A DNA stretch of 64,000 bases, from contig NC_015125.1 in NCBI RefSeq assembly GCF_000202635.1, forward strand, positions 2,976,001-3,040,000, given 5' to 3'. This DNA is from Microbacterium testaceum StLB037. Lineage in GTDB: Bacteria; Actinomycetota; Actinomycetes; Actinomycetales; Microbacteriaceae. The position numbers and the translations under genes are program-made. The notes under the pieces were generated by a model. That model saw only the letters and a list, made by a program, of their open reading frames with translations. It made no database searches and was not told the DNA's origin. Shown piece after piece: positions 19,525-29,577 of this stretch. The stretch's first letter is position 1. Every line of letters begins with the position of its first letter.

Positions 19525-21252
19525 TCACTCGACGGGGGTGATTCCGTCGATGTGCGACAGCGGCAGCGTGCGCTCCACGTCGGCGCCGCGGTCACGACCG
19601 CGAAGCCGTCCCCCGCCCAGTCCGGTGGCTTCGAGGCGGAACACGCGCGTCGAACCGTCCGGCAGGCGCACGCTCACATCCATCACCGCGCGCGCTCGCA
19701 CGGCCTGATCGAGCTCTCGCTCGAGCCAGGCGGCATCCGAGTCCTCGCCTCCGGCGCGCACGCGCGCGATGAGCGGCCCGTAGGTGTCGAGCGGGTCGGT
19801 CGAGGGGGAGTCGTCGGCGAGGCGGGCGCGTTCGAGCGTGCGGGGTGCTCCGTCGGCACCGATGGCGACGGCCGGATAGTGCGCGTCGGTCAGCGCCCAG
19901 AAGACGACGTCGGCGGCGACGTGCGATTCGAGGGCGTCTTCCGTGCGCGTGAGGGCGACCGACCGCAGCGATTGGTCGACCTCCATCGCCTGGAGGAGGG
20001 TCGGATCCGTCGTGGTCACGCGGGTCATCCGCGTCTCGGGGTCGCTCGCGACGCGGACGCGTCCGTGCTGAGCGGAGGTGCGCTCGATGACGTAGGCGAG
20101 CGGCTGGGGAAGGCCCGTGAGGGACAGCTCGGTGAGGAACGCGCGCAGCGATTCCGCCGTCTCGCCGCCGGTGATCGCGGCACCGATCGTCGCGGCGCTG
20201 AACCGGTAGCTCGACGCCTGAGCGCGCGACTCGCGCATCGCCATGCTGCGCAGGCGTACGTCGAGGTGCGGGGCCAGCGGTCCGGGGGCGATCGCCGTCA
20301 GGTCGTTCTGCAGGTAGACGCGGTCGACCTCGGGCGGAAGGAGATCCCGCAGGGCGGAGACGTCCACGTCGCCGCCCGCCGCCAGCCCGGCGCTCCAGGG
20401 CGGAGTCTCGCCGGCCGCATCGAGGAGTCCCCACGCCGAGAACCGCTCGCGCCACCGCGCGGCACGCTCCGGGCCGGCGGGGTCGAAGGGCAGGGCGTCG
20501 GTCCACCGGGCGCTGGGGATCCATCCCCCCTCGGGCGTGCGGTACGCCCGCGGCAGCGCATCGCGCAGGGCTCGTGCGGTGCTCTGCCACCGGTCGAGGG
20601 TGGGTAGGCGCAGCCATGTCCGTCCGGCCGCGGTGACGAGCCACGCCCGACCCGTGCTGCCCAGCAGACCCACGGATGCCGCGATCCCGACGAGCAGATC
20701 CGCCTCTTCCGGGGTCTCCACCGCGCCCGCATCGACGAGACGTCGGCGTTCGGTGGCACCGAGCGAACCCGAGCCGATCCGCCCGAGGGGTGCCTCCAGG
20801 GTGAGCAGGAGGACATCGGCGAGGGCTGCGGCCTTCGTGAACGCGGCCTCGGCGGCGGCATCGGAGGCCACGGCGCGATCGGGGCGGGGAGAGGTGGCAT
20901 CCGGGAGTCCGTCGGGGAAGGTCTCACCGACGATCGCCGCCACAGGGGTGTAGACGACGCCGTCGTCGCGGACGAGGGCGCGCGCGACGAGGGGGGCTCG
21001 GGTGTCGGCGACGACGGGAGCCTCGGCCGACACGGCGGAGACGAGGGCCAGTGCCTCGGTGCGGGTCAGCGGGGGAAGGGCTCGGGCGATCGACGCGGGG
21101 TCGAGGAGCGCGTCCGCAGCGTCGAAGGTGTCGCGCCAGGTCGCCGAGGGGGAGATGTCGCGCTCGGAGAAGAGCTGCGCGAGGTCCTCGTCGGTCCGCG
21201 CGCTCAGCGAGACCGCCAATGCGCGTTGGTCGGAGGTCTCGGGCACGGTCAA
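19525..21252 (-). CDS. helicase-associated-domain protein, XPB partner
   Basis: A 575-residue protein of the actinobacterial family carrying the Helicase_C_3/XPB-associated domain. It has no Walker motifs. Features include long Leu/Ala-rich helical repeats in the first 250 residues. A winged-helix-like segment is followed by 'LIARVRAGGEDSDAAWLERE' and a C-terminal WYL-like strand region ending 'LPLSHIDGITPVE'. It always tends to sit next to XPB, as here, so a shared repair role is likely. The start is TTG overlapping the upstream stop (TTGA); a GTG six bases further in has the better SD spacing. Confidence 0.8.
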   Translation of the reverse strand: MTVPETSDQRALAVSLSARTDEDLAQLFSERDISPSATWRDTFDAADALLDPASIARALPPLTRTEALALVSAVSAEAPVVADTRAPLVARALVRDDGVVYTPVAAIVGETFPDGLPDATSPRPDRAVASDAAAEAAFTKAAALADVLLLTLEAPLGRIGSGSLGATERRRLVDAGAVETPEEADLLVGIAASVGLLGSTGRAWLVTAAGRTWLRLPTLDRWQSTARALRDALPRAYRTPEGGWIPSARWTDALPFDPAGPERAARWRERFSAWGLLDAAGETPPWSAGLAAGGDVDVSALRDLLPPEVDRVYLQNDLTAIAPGPLAPHLDVRLRSMAMRESRAQASSYRFSAATIGAAITGGETAESLRAFLTELSLTGLPQPLAYVIERTSAQHGRVRVASDPETRMTRVTTTDPTLLQAMEVDQSLRSVALTRTEDALESHVAADVVFWALTDAHYPAVAIGADGAPRTLERARLADDSPSTDPLDTYGPLIARVRAGGEDSDAAWLERELDQAVRARAVMDVSVRLPDGSTRVFRLEATGLGGGRLRGRDRGADVERTLPLSHIDGITPVE

Positions 21253-21515
21253 CGTCCCTTGTTCGCCCGTGCCCTCCGCACGAAGCTCATGATGAGCACA
21301 GCCACGAGGCAGGCGAACGCGACCGGGGGTGCGATGTAGAGGAGAACGCCGACCGTCGGCCAGATGCCGGTGCTCATGTCGGCCTTGGCGCTCGACCCGA
21401 TGATGATCGCGAAGAAGCTGACGACGGAGAGGATGAGCAGGCCGAGCGACATGAATGCCAGGATGCGATCGACGCGGCGGATCGGAACGTCGCCGTCGGG
21501 GGTGCGTGTGCTCAT
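21249..21515 (-). CDS. two-span membrane protein (88 aa)
   Basis: Two hydrophobic segments, about residues 18-40 and 50-74, are separated by a short polar loop. The tail 'RRARANKGR' is basic and probably cytoplasmic. ATG at 21515 begins MSTRTPDGD; an upstream ATG adds eight residues without an SD. It overlaps the following helicase-associated gene. Unknown function. Confidence 0.6.
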   Translation of the reverse strand: MSTRTPDGDVPIRRVDRILAFMSLGLLILSVVSFFAIIIGSSAKADMSTGIWPTVGVLLYIAPPVAFACLVAVLIMSFVRRARANKGR

Positions 21516-21622
21516 CGCGCTCAGCCTACTGCCTGGCACACGTGGCGTAGGCTGAAGGGCCGGGATCCGTTCGGGTCCCGTGTTCCGCCGCGCGTTCGCG
21601 CACGTCTTTCAGCGAGGTTTCC

Positions 21623-22006
21623 ATGCCCACCGGCAAGGTCAGGTTCTACGACGAAGAGAAGGGCTTCGGCTTCATCGCCACCGATGACGGCCAGGACGTG
21701 TTCCTGCACGCCACCGCCCTGCCCGCCGGGACCCCTGCGCCCAAGGCCGGCACCCGTTTGGAGTTCGGCGTCGCAGACGGCAAGCGGGGGCTGCAGGCTC
21801 TGTCGGTGCGCGTCCTCGAGGCGCCCGTGAGCATGGCGAAGCGCTCGCGCAAGCCCGCCGATGACATGGCGATCATCGTCGAAGACCTCGTGAAGCTCCT
21901 CGACGGCATCGGCGGTGACCTGCGTCGCGGCCGGTACCCGAGCGGCGCCCACGCCAGCAAGATCGCCGCGGTACTGCGCAAGGTCGCCGATGACTTCGAA
22001 GCCTGA
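21623..22006 (+). CDS. cold-shock protein with C-terminal helical extension
   Basis: Residues 1-66 are a cold-shock domain (RNP1 'KGFGFIAT', RNP2 'VFLHA'). A second part, about 67-127, is basic then helical ('KPADDMAIIVEDLVKLLDGI'). This extended 127-residue form is typical of many actinobacteria and differs from the 67-residue CspA at 12322. It probably binds RNA, with the extension adding contacts. ATG follows AGCGAGG. The DUF3027 gene starts inside its last 17 bases. Confidence 0.88.
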   Translation: MPTGKVRFYDEEKGFGFIATDDGQDVFLHATALPAGTPAPKAGTRLEFGVADGKRGLQALSVRVLEAPVSMAKRSRKPADDMAIIVEDLVKLLDGIGGDLRRGRYPSGAHASKIAAVLRKVADDFEA

Positions 22007-22577
22007 GCAGCCGGTCGACGAGCGACTGCTTCACGCCCACGATCTCGCGCTGAACGCGCTGCACGAGATCACCCCGGCCGACACCGTGGGCCCGCCGGCC
22101 GACTACCTGCTCGAAGAGGGCGGTGTCGTCTCGCTGCGCTTCCACACGCGGCTTCTCGGTTACCCCGGGTGGTACTGGACGGTGAGCGTGGCCGTGGTCG
22201 ACGACGCGGAGCCGACCGTTCTCGAGGCCGAGCTGATGCCCGGCGAGGGAGCCCTCCTGGCGCCCGAGTGGGTGCCCTGGGCGACGCGTCTGGCGGACTA
22301 TCAGGCGGCGCAGGCTGCCGCGGCGGAGAACGACGAGTCCGAGGACGACGAAGACGACCTCGACGATGAGGACGACCTCGACGACGCCGAGGATGACGAC
22401 ACCGACGACGAGGATGCCGAGGACGAGCCGAAGGCGCGATTCCACGCCGGTGACCTCGACGGCGTCGACATCGACGAACTCGACGAGTCGGACGATCCCG
22501 AGGCCGATGCGGACGAGGACGAGCCCGACGAAGACGCGTCCGACGAGGACGAGGACGAGCGCGAACGCAGCTACTGA
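21990..22577 (+). CDS. DUF3027 family protein with very acidic tail
   Basis: 195 residues. The first 110 form the DUF3027 domain ('DERLLHAHDLALNALHEI', 'GYPGWYWTVSVAVVDDAEPT', 'LAPEWVPWATRL'). The rest is almost entirely Asp and Glu with one short less acidic break (KARFHAGDLDGVD), so it is probably disordered. The gene starts inside the cold-shock gene before it (17-base overlap), so the two are coupled. DUF3027 is an actinobacterial family without known function. The acidic tail could bind basic proteins or mimic nucleic acid; that is inference. Confidence 0.85.
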   Translation: MTSKPEQPVDERLLHAHDLALNALHEITPADTVGPPADYLLEEGGVVSLRFHTRLLGYPGWYWTVSVAVVDDAEPTVLEAELMPGEGALLAPEWVPWATRLADYQAAQAAAAENDESEDDEDDLDDEDDLDDAEDDDTDDEDAEDEPKARFHAGDLDGVDIDELDESDDPEADADEDEPDEDASDEDEDERERSY

Positions 22578-22590
22578 TCCCCGCACGAGA

Positions 22591-22621
22591 AAGGCCGTCC
22601 CGCGTGAAGCGGGACGGCCTT
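22591..22621. terminator. bidirectional terminator between DUF3027 and serC
   Basis: A perfect 13-bp stem (AAGGCCGTCCCGC / GCGGGACGGCCTT) with a GTGAA loop lies between convergent genes. A and T flanks on the two sides suit both directions. Confidence 0.9.
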
Positions 22622-22631
22622 CGTCGTCTGA

Positions 22632-24552
<1,921 letters not shown>

Positions 24553-24639
24553 GCCCTCGACCCGGGCATGGCGGATTCCGCGTGAGATTTCGCCTTTCGT
24601 CCATCTCGACCGGGCATCTGCTGTGCGCGGTGCCCGGGG

Positions 24640-24820
24640 CGTGACTTGTTCGTTATCTTCGGGTAGCCTCGGAGGGTCCACAGGCGAGAAGCCCGCCGTC
24701 GGACCCCTCGCGGTTTGCCTCCCCGGCTCGTCGTCCGCAGAGGGTGAAGCCCGCACATCGTGCCCCCAATCGAGTGCCGACGAGCCAGCGTCCTCCCGGA
24801 CGCAGAGGCGCCGGAGGAAA
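24640..24820 (+). ncRNA. structured 5' leader of the M23 peptidase gene, possible c-di-AMP (ydaO) riboswitch
   Basis: The leader before the peptidase contains a long-range stem, GGCTCGTCG (24725-24733) with CGACGAGCC (24778-24786). Inside it is the word AGGGTGAAGCCC, like the GGGUGAAuc core of ydaO RNAs. A hairpin GCGTCC-TCCC-GGACGC (24788-24803) sits just before the SD. Cell-wall hydrolase genes of actinobacteria are classic ydaO targets. The fit to the rest of the ydaO consensus is incomplete, so this is a candidate. Confidence 0.45.
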
Positions 24821-24821
24821 T

Positions 24822-25736
24822 TTGGCTGAACACATCGACCCCGTCGACGACCGACCCGAGGTCTCCTCGACGGGGCAGACCCGAAAGAGTGCGCGCGCGG
24901 CGGTTGCCCGACCCTCGCGCCGAACCATTCGACCCACCGCTCCCGCGGCATCCCCGGTTCCCCGGACCGCGCCGCCCGCACGCTCCCTCCCCGCGGTGCG
25001 TCGGGGTGCGAAGCCCCTGCGCAGCGCCGTGATCCTGTCGATGGTGGCGGGACTGGTCGCGACGGTGGCGATCCCCGCGTACGCCGCGACGGTCCCCACC
25101 GCGAACACCATGACCCTCGGCGAGATGTCGGCCCCCGACAACCAGTCGATGGTCGTCGCATCCGACGTCGCCAACGAGACGCTCGACCGCAGCAGCTACT
25201 CGGCCACCACGGCCGACGAGATCCAGAAGAAGAAGGATCAGGAAGCCGCCGCTGCCGCTGCCGCCGAGCGGGCGCGCCAGCTGGCCGCCAACGCCGGTGC
25301 GTCGCTGTCGAACATCGACCTGAACATGACCGCTCCCGGTTCGGGAGAGGTGCGCTGGCCCCTGACGAGCTACGTGCTCGGACGCGGTCTCTGGGACTCC
25401 GGATACCACCAGGGTGTCGACCTGCTCGCCCCCGGCGGGCAGCCGATCTTCGCCGCCGCCGCCGGTGTCGTGAGCACGTCGTCGGAGAGCTTCGGCGGCT
25501 ACGGCGTGGGGATCGTCATCCAGCACGTGATCAACGGACAGAAGGTCTCGACCACGTACGGCCACATGACCTACGGCAGCCGTCAGGTGCAGGCCGGTGA
25601 CACCGTCGCCGCGGGTCAGTTGATCGGCCTCGTCGGCTCGACCGGAAGCTCGACCGCCAACCACCTGCACTTCGAAGTGCACATCAACGATCAGGTGGTC
25701 GACCCGTACGCCTGGCTGCAGCAGAACGCCGGCTGA
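24822..25736 (+). CDS. secreted M23-family peptidoglycan endopeptidase
   Basis: 304 residues. A basic, Pro-rich N-terminal stretch (about 70 residues) precedes one hydrophobic segment ('AVILSMVAGLVATVAIPAYA') that looks like an unusually long signal peptide ending AYA-A. An Ala-rich coiled helix follows, then the peptidase domain with 'GYHQGVDLLAPGGQPIFAAA', 'YGHM' and 'HLHFEVHINDQ'. These supply the zinc ligands H and D and the HxH motif. It cleaves peptide cross-links in the wall. Start is TTG after GGAGGAAA. It lies behind a structured leader and before a strong terminator. Confidence 0.9.
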   Translation: MAEHIDPVDDRPEVSSTGQTRKSARAAVARPSRRTIRPTAPAASPVPRTAPPARSLPAVRRGAKPLRSAVILSMVAGLVATVAIPAYAATVPTANTMTLGEMSAPDNQSMVVASDVANETLDRSSYSATTADEIQKKKDQEAAAAAAAERARQLAANAGASLSNIDLNMTAPGSGEVRWPLTSYVLGRGLWDSGYHQGVDLLAPGGQPIFAAAAGVVSTSSESFGGYGVGIVIQHVINGQKVSTTYGHMTYGSRQVQAGDTVAAGQLIGLVGSTGSSTANHLHFEVHINDQVVDPYAWLQQNAG

Positions 25737-25752
25737 CCGCTCGACACACGAC

Positions 25753-25799
25753 ACGGCGTGTCGGAGACTCCTGTTCTCCGACACGCCGTTTCTTGTTTC
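25753..25799 (+). terminator. strong rho-independent terminator after the M23 gene
   Basis: A perfect 15-bp stem (25753-25767 with 25775-25789, CGGCGTGTCGGAGA type) with a seven-base loop is followed by TTCTTGTTT. Confidence 0.95.
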
Positions 25800-25876
25800 C
25801 TGATTCCGCGGAGCCGGGTGTGTCTGTCGTGGGTTAGCCTGTCAGCGACGTTGGGAAGAACCGGAGGGAAAAGCCG

Positions 25877-25975
25877 ATGGACGCCAGGCCTCGCATCCGC
25901 ACCATGGATGCGCTCGGGCTGCTCGTTCTTCGGCATCGTATGTTCCGGATGCCGCGGTTTCACCGTGACTCCTGA
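25877..25975 (+). CDS. 32-residue Arg-rich peptide in its own transcription unit
   Basis: ATG follows GGAGGGAAAAGCCG. The peptide has 32 residues with seven Arg and four Met (pattern MDARPRIR...LRHRMFRMPRF...). A canonical terminator begins at the base after its stop. GGGTTAGCCT near 25833-25842 could be the -10 region. It is bounded on both sides by terminators, so it is not simply the leader of a neighbour. An overlapping frame reads a short Cys-containing peptide but lacks an SD. I do not recognise it. It may be a stand-alone small protein or an attenuator peptide. Confidence 0.5.
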   Translation: MDARPRIRTMDALGLLVLRHRMFRMPRFHRDS

Positions 25976-26005
25976 GGCGCTGTCTGTCTAGACAGCGCCT
26001 TTTTT
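25976..26005 (+). terminator. canonical rho-independent terminator after the 32-aa ORF
   Basis: A perfect 10-bp stem GGCGCTGTCT / AGACAGCGCC with GTCT loop is followed by six T, immediately after the small ORF's stop codon. Confidence 0.95.
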
Positions 26006-26081
26006 CATACGCCTGCGCACCTTCCTCTCGTCACGAGTCGAACATCCGAGAAGCCGTCTCGGCCATTCGAGAGGAAACCTC

Positions 26082-26579
26082 ATGCGTACTCTGGTGCTGA
26101 ATGCGGGCTACGAACCGCTCGCCGTCGTGTCGTTCAAGCGAGCTCTCGTGCTCGTGATGAACGAGAAGGCCACCGTCGTCGAATGCGTCGACGAAGATCC
26201 GGTCTGGGCGGCGGGCGGAACCTACGATCGCCCGGCGGTGATCATCCTCACGCGGTACATCCGGGTGCCGGGGGCGCGCCAGGTGCCCGTCACCCGGCGA
26301 GGGGTGCTCCGCCGCGACGCGCACCGGTGCGGATACTGCGGCAAGACCGCCTCGACGATCGACCACGTGCTGCCGCGATCGCGCGGGGGGAAGGACACGT
26401 GGGAGAACCTCGTCGCCTGTTGCCTGCGGTGCAACAACGTCAAGGGCGATCGCACGCCGCAGGAGATGTCGTGGGAGCTCAAGATCATCCCGGCGCCTCC
26501 GCGGGGCTCGTCCTGGACGGTGCGCGGGGTCGACAAGAGCGACCCGCGGTGGGAGCCGTATCTCGCCCTCGCGGCGTGA
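26082..26579 (+). CDS. HNH endonuclease-family protein
   Basis: 165 residues. The N-terminal part (1-75, 'MRTLVLNAGYEPLAVVSFKR') is the domain usual for this actinobacterial HNH family. The HNH motif spans about 84-130: zinc CxxC 'RCGYCGK', 'STIDHVLPRSRGG', 'TWENLVACCLRCNNVKGDR'. All zinc Cys and the catalytic His are present. The family is widely conserved as a single housekeeping gene, so I expect a cellular role rather than a mobile homing one. ATG follows GAGAGGAAACC. Confidence 0.88.
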   Translation: MRTLVLNAGYEPLAVVSFKRALVLVMNEKATVVECVDEDPVWAAGGTYDRPAVIILTRYIRVPGARQVPVTRRGVLRRDAHRCGYCGKTASTIDHVLPRSRGGKDTWENLVACCLRCNNVKGDRTPQEMSWELKIIPAPPRGSSWTVRGVDKSDPRWEPYLALAA

Positions 26580-26650
26580 TGGCGTTCTCGCGTCGGTGAT
26601 CGTCTGTTTCCGACGCCCGCGGTGTCGGCGGTCGGTGATGGGATGGGGGC

Positions 26651-27208
26651 ATGACACGAGCTCTGATCGTCATCGACATGCAGCGGGGTTTCGACGACCT
26701 CGCGTTCTGGGGTCCCACGGCCAATCCCGAGTGCGAGGCCAACGTCGCGGCCCTGATCGAGAGATGGGGCCGAGAGGGCGAGCCGATCGTGATCGTGCGT
26801 CACGATTCCCCGAAAGAAGGCTCACCCCTGCACCCTTCGGCGCCGGGGAACGCGCTCGTGTCGGCGGTGGCCGCCGTCGAGCCCGACGTCCTCGTGAGTA
26901 AGAGCGTGAACTCGGCGTTCTACGGCGACCCCGACCTGCAGGCCTGGCTCGAGGAGCGTGGCATCCGGGATCTGGTGATCTGCGGCATCCAGACGAACAT
27001 GTGCGTCGAGACGACCGCGCGGATGGCGGGGAATCTCGGGTACGACGTGACCGTCGCGCTGGATGCCACGCGCACGTTCGATCTGACGGGCGAGGTCGCG
27101 GGCGTCGGGACGGTGAGCCGCACGGCGGCGGAACTGATGGCCGAGACCGCGCTGGTGCTGCAGCAGGGCGGATTCGCGCGGATCGTGAGGACGGCCGACC
27201 TGCTCTGA
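26651..27208 (+). CDS. isochorismatase-like cysteine hydrolase
   Basis: 185 residues of the cysteine-hydrolase fold: 'ALIVIDMQRGF' with catalytic Asp 9, 'VLVSKSVNSAFYG' with Lys near 83, a cis-peptide region, and the nucleophile in 'CGIQTNMCVETTAR'. Relatives include nicotinamidase, N-carbamoyl hydrolases and isochorismatase. The substrate cannot be assigned. It is monocistronic and lies just before the LexA-controlled mutasome, without evidence of a link. Confidence 0.85.
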   Translation: MTRALIVIDMQRGFDDLAFWGPTANPECEANVAALIERWGREGEPIVIVRHDSPKEGSPLHPSAPGNALVSAVAAVEPDVLVSKSVNSAFYGDPDLQAWLEERGIRDLVICGIQTNMCVETTARMAGNLGYDVTVALDATRTFDLTGEVAGVGTVSRTAAELMAETALVLQQGGFARIVRTADLL

Positions 27209-27278
27209 CGCGAGGATCCGGCCCCCGGAGGCGATGTCGGAGGTAGATCGTATCTTCGAACCACAGGGATTGAGAGTG

Positions 27279-27294
27279 TAGAACACATGTTCTA
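27279..27294 (+). promoter_or_regulatory. LexA (SOS) operator of the mutasome operon
   Basis: TAGAACACATGTTCTA contains GAAC-N4-GTTC, the actinobacterial LexA box, with symmetric flanking TA. It lies 23 bases before the preferred imuA' start. Confidence 0.88.
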
Positions 27295-27316
27295 ACCTGT
27301 GGGAGTGAGGGCGATC

Positions 27317-28033
27317 GTGCGAGACCAGGTGCAGGCGGTGCCTGACATCCACGCGCTGCGAGACCGTCTCGAGCGCATGCAGGGCCGGCGGATGGATGCC
27401 CCGATCCTCCCGACGCATCCCGCGTTCACGTCTCTGCTCCCCGGTGGGGGCCTACGCTCGGGCTCGGCCTACGCGGTCGCCCGGTCGGCGTCGCTGCTGC
27501 TCGCCCTCATGGCGCGTCCGTCGCAGGACGGAGCCTGGTGCGGGGTGATCGGCATGCCCGAATTGGGGGCGGAGGCCGCCGAGAAGTACGGGCTCGACCT
27601 CGATCGTCTCGTCTTCATCCCGGATCCGGGGCCGCGGTGGCTCGCGGTCACGGCGACGATCGCGGAGGTGCTGCCCGTCGTCGCGGTCCGCCCCCCGCAG
27701 GGGTCGAACGCGGCACGTGGGGGTGCCGAGGCCACCCGGTTGGCCGCGCGCTTGCGTGACCGGGGGACTGTTCTGCTGGTGCAGGGGTCGTGGCCGCAGG
27801 CCGAAGCGGTCATCGACGTGGCCGACCCGCGGTGGACGGGTCTGGGGCAGGGGAACGGGTATCTTGCCGGCCGCGAGCTGACGGTGTCGGTGAGCAGCCG
27901 ACGCTCCCCGAACGCGCGACGGGCGCGCATGCTGCTGCCCGCCGCGGACGGCACGATCGAGTTGCTCGGCGCCCCGACCGAACGTCTCGTCCCGCGCACG
28001 CACGAGACGTACCGCACGCGGGCGGTGGGCTGA
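27317..28033 (+). CDS. imuA': ImuA'-like mutasome accessory protein
   Basis: About 238 residues with a RecA-like core of reduced form: 'ALRDRLERMQGRRM', then 'LLPGGGLRSGSAYAV' in place of a normal Walker A. Later come 'GAWCGVIGMPELGAEAAEKY' and a basic stretch 'SSRRSPNARRARMLLP'. This matches ImuA' of mycobacteria, which with ImuB helps DnaE2 in damage-induced mutagenesis. GTG at 27317 has GAGGG five bases upstream; GTGs at 27299 and 27305 lack an SD. The stop overlaps imuB (TGATG). Confidence 0.8.
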   Translation: MRDQVQAVPDIHALRDRLERMQGRRMDAPILPTHPAFTSLLPGGGLRSGSAYAVARSASLLLALMARPSQDGAWCGVIGMPELGAEAAEKYGLDLDRLVFIPDPGPRWLAVTATIAEVLPVVAVRPPQGSNAARGGAEATRLAARLRDRGTVLLVQGSWPQAEAVIDVADPRWTGLGQGNGYLAGRELTVSVSSRRSPNARRARMLLPAADGTIELLGAPTERLVPRTHETYRTRAVG

Positions 28034-29577
28034 TGCAGGCACCCACGCGCAGTCTCGTGCTGTGGTTCCCCGATTGGCCGATCACGGCGTTCGTGCACGA
28101 GGCGTCGTCACCACCGCGCGACGATGCTCCCGTCGCGGTGTTCGCCCACAACGTCGTCGTCGCCTGTTCGGCCGCCGCCCGCGTGCAGGGGGTGCGGCGG
28201 GGACAACGTCGACGCGACGCCCAGGCGCTCTGCCCCGCGCTCATGGTGATCGCCGCCGACCCGGTCCGCGACGCACGGGTCTTCGGCCCCGTGGTCGCGC
28301 GCATCGAAGACCGTGCGCCGGGGGTGCAGGTCGTCCGTCCCGGTCTCTGCGCGCTGCGGGCCCGAGGGCCCGCCCGGTATTACGGCGGCGAAGCCGAGGC
28401 CGCACGCACCCTCGTCGACCTCCTCGCCGCCGAGGGGTTCTTCGGAGTGCGCGCGAGCGTCGCCGACGGCATCTTCACCGCCGGTCATGCGGCCCGCGCC
28501 GCGTCCTCCGAGGAACCCGTGCGGGTGGTGCCGCCCGGTGAGGCCGCGCCCTTCCTCGCCCCGCTGTCGGTGGCGGCCCTCGACGACGAAGAGATGGCGA
28601 GTCTGCTCGCCCGGCTCGGCGTCCACACCCTCGGAGCTTTCGCCGCGATGCCCGTCGAGCGGGTGCAGGAGAGGTTCGGTCCGCGCGGGGTGCGGCTTCA
28701 TTCCCTCGCCGGAGGGCGCGACTCCCAACCGGTCGAACCGCGTACTCCGCCACCGGAACTGCACCGCGACGTGGCGTTCGAACCCCCGCTCGACCTCGCC
28801 GATCAGGTCGCTTTCGGGATGCGCGTGGCGGCCGAGGAGTTCATCGCCCATCTCGGGGCCCAGAACCTCGTCTGCACCGAGCTTCGTGTCGTGCTTTCGG
28901 GCGAGCGCGGCGAACGCAGTGAGCGCGTGTGGTTGCATCCCGGTTCGTTCGACGCCGCCGCGGTCGTCGACCGGGTGCGCTGGCAGCTGGCCGAGGACGG
29001 GCAGGGCATCTTCGGCAGCGGGGTCGCCGGGGTGCACATCGAGCCCGAGGCCGTCGACGACGCCGCGCACCACAGTAAGGGGCTCTTCGGGGCCGGTCCC
29101 GACGAACGGGTGCATCACGCGCTGTCCCGCGTGCAGGCCATGCTCGGCCACCGCGGGGTGGTCACGCCGACGATCGGGGGAGGCCGGTGGCTCGCCGAGC
29201 GCCAGGTGCTCGTGCCGTGGGGGGACCGGGCGGTGACGGCGAAGGATCGTGCCCGCCCGTGGCCGGGAAGCCTGCCGGATCCGTTGCCGGCGACCGTCTA
29301 CCCCGAACCGCGGCTCGTCGAGGTCACCGACATCGCGGGGGCCCCGGTCACCGTGGGCGAGCGCGACGTGCTGAGCGCTCCGCCCGCCGTGTTGGTGACG
29401 GGGGAGCGACGCAGCCGCATCCGCGAGTGGGCGGGTCCCTGGCCGATCAGCGAGCGTGGATGGGATCCGCTGCGCCGGCGCCGGGCGCATCGGTTCCAGG
29501 TGGTCGACGCCGACGGCGGCGCCTGGCTGCTGGTGGTCGAAGAGGGCGAGTGGCGGGCGGAGGGACGCTATGACTGA
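28033..29577 (+). CDS. imuB: ImuB, Y-family polymerase-like mutasome scaffold
   Basis: 514 residues with the fold of Y-family polymerases. The N-terminal 'SLVLWFPDWPITAFV' replaces the acidic metal-binding motif, and no SIDE-type catalytic motif follows, so it should be catalytically dead, as known for ImuB. A little-finger region lies near 250-340. The C-terminal quarter is the usual extension that contacts the sliding clamp, ImuA' and DnaE2. It is coupled upstream by TGATG. Downstream, a 16-codon ORF bridges to dnaE2. Confidence 0.88.
   Translation: MQAPTRSLVLWFPDWPITAFVHEASSPPRDDAPVAVFAHNVVVACSAAARVQGVRRGQRRRDAQALCPALMVIAADPVRDARVFGPVVARIEDRAPGVQVVRPGLCALRARGPARYYGGEAEAARTLVDLLAAEGFFGVRASVADGIFTAGHAARAASSEEPVRVVPPGEAAPFLAPLSVAALDDEEMASLLARLGVHTLGAFAAMPVERVQERFGPRGVRLHSLAGGRDSQPVEPRTPPPELHRDVAFEPPLDLADQVAFGMRVAAEEFIAHLGAQNLVCTELRVVLSGERGERSERVWLHPGSFDAAAVVDRVRWQLAEDGQGIFGSGVAGVHIEPEAVDDAAHHSKGLFGAGPDERVHHALSRVQAMLGHRGVVTPTIGGGRWLAERQVLVPWGDRAVTAKDRARPWPGSLPDPLPATVYPEPRLVEVTDIAGAPVTVGERDVLSAPPAVLVTGERRSRIREWAGPWPISERGWDPLRRRRAHRFQVVDADGGAWLLVVEEGEWRAEGRYD

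Noticed and set aside
16689..19541. A 950-codon plus-strand frame opposite the kinase, regulator and XPB genes
   Set aside because: Antisense artefact for the same reason; the minus-strand proteins are unmistakable.
25900..25991. Alternative Cys-containing peptide overlapping the 32-aa ORF
   Set aside because: It has two CxxC-like spacings, but no SD, and its stop codon lies inside the terminator stem.
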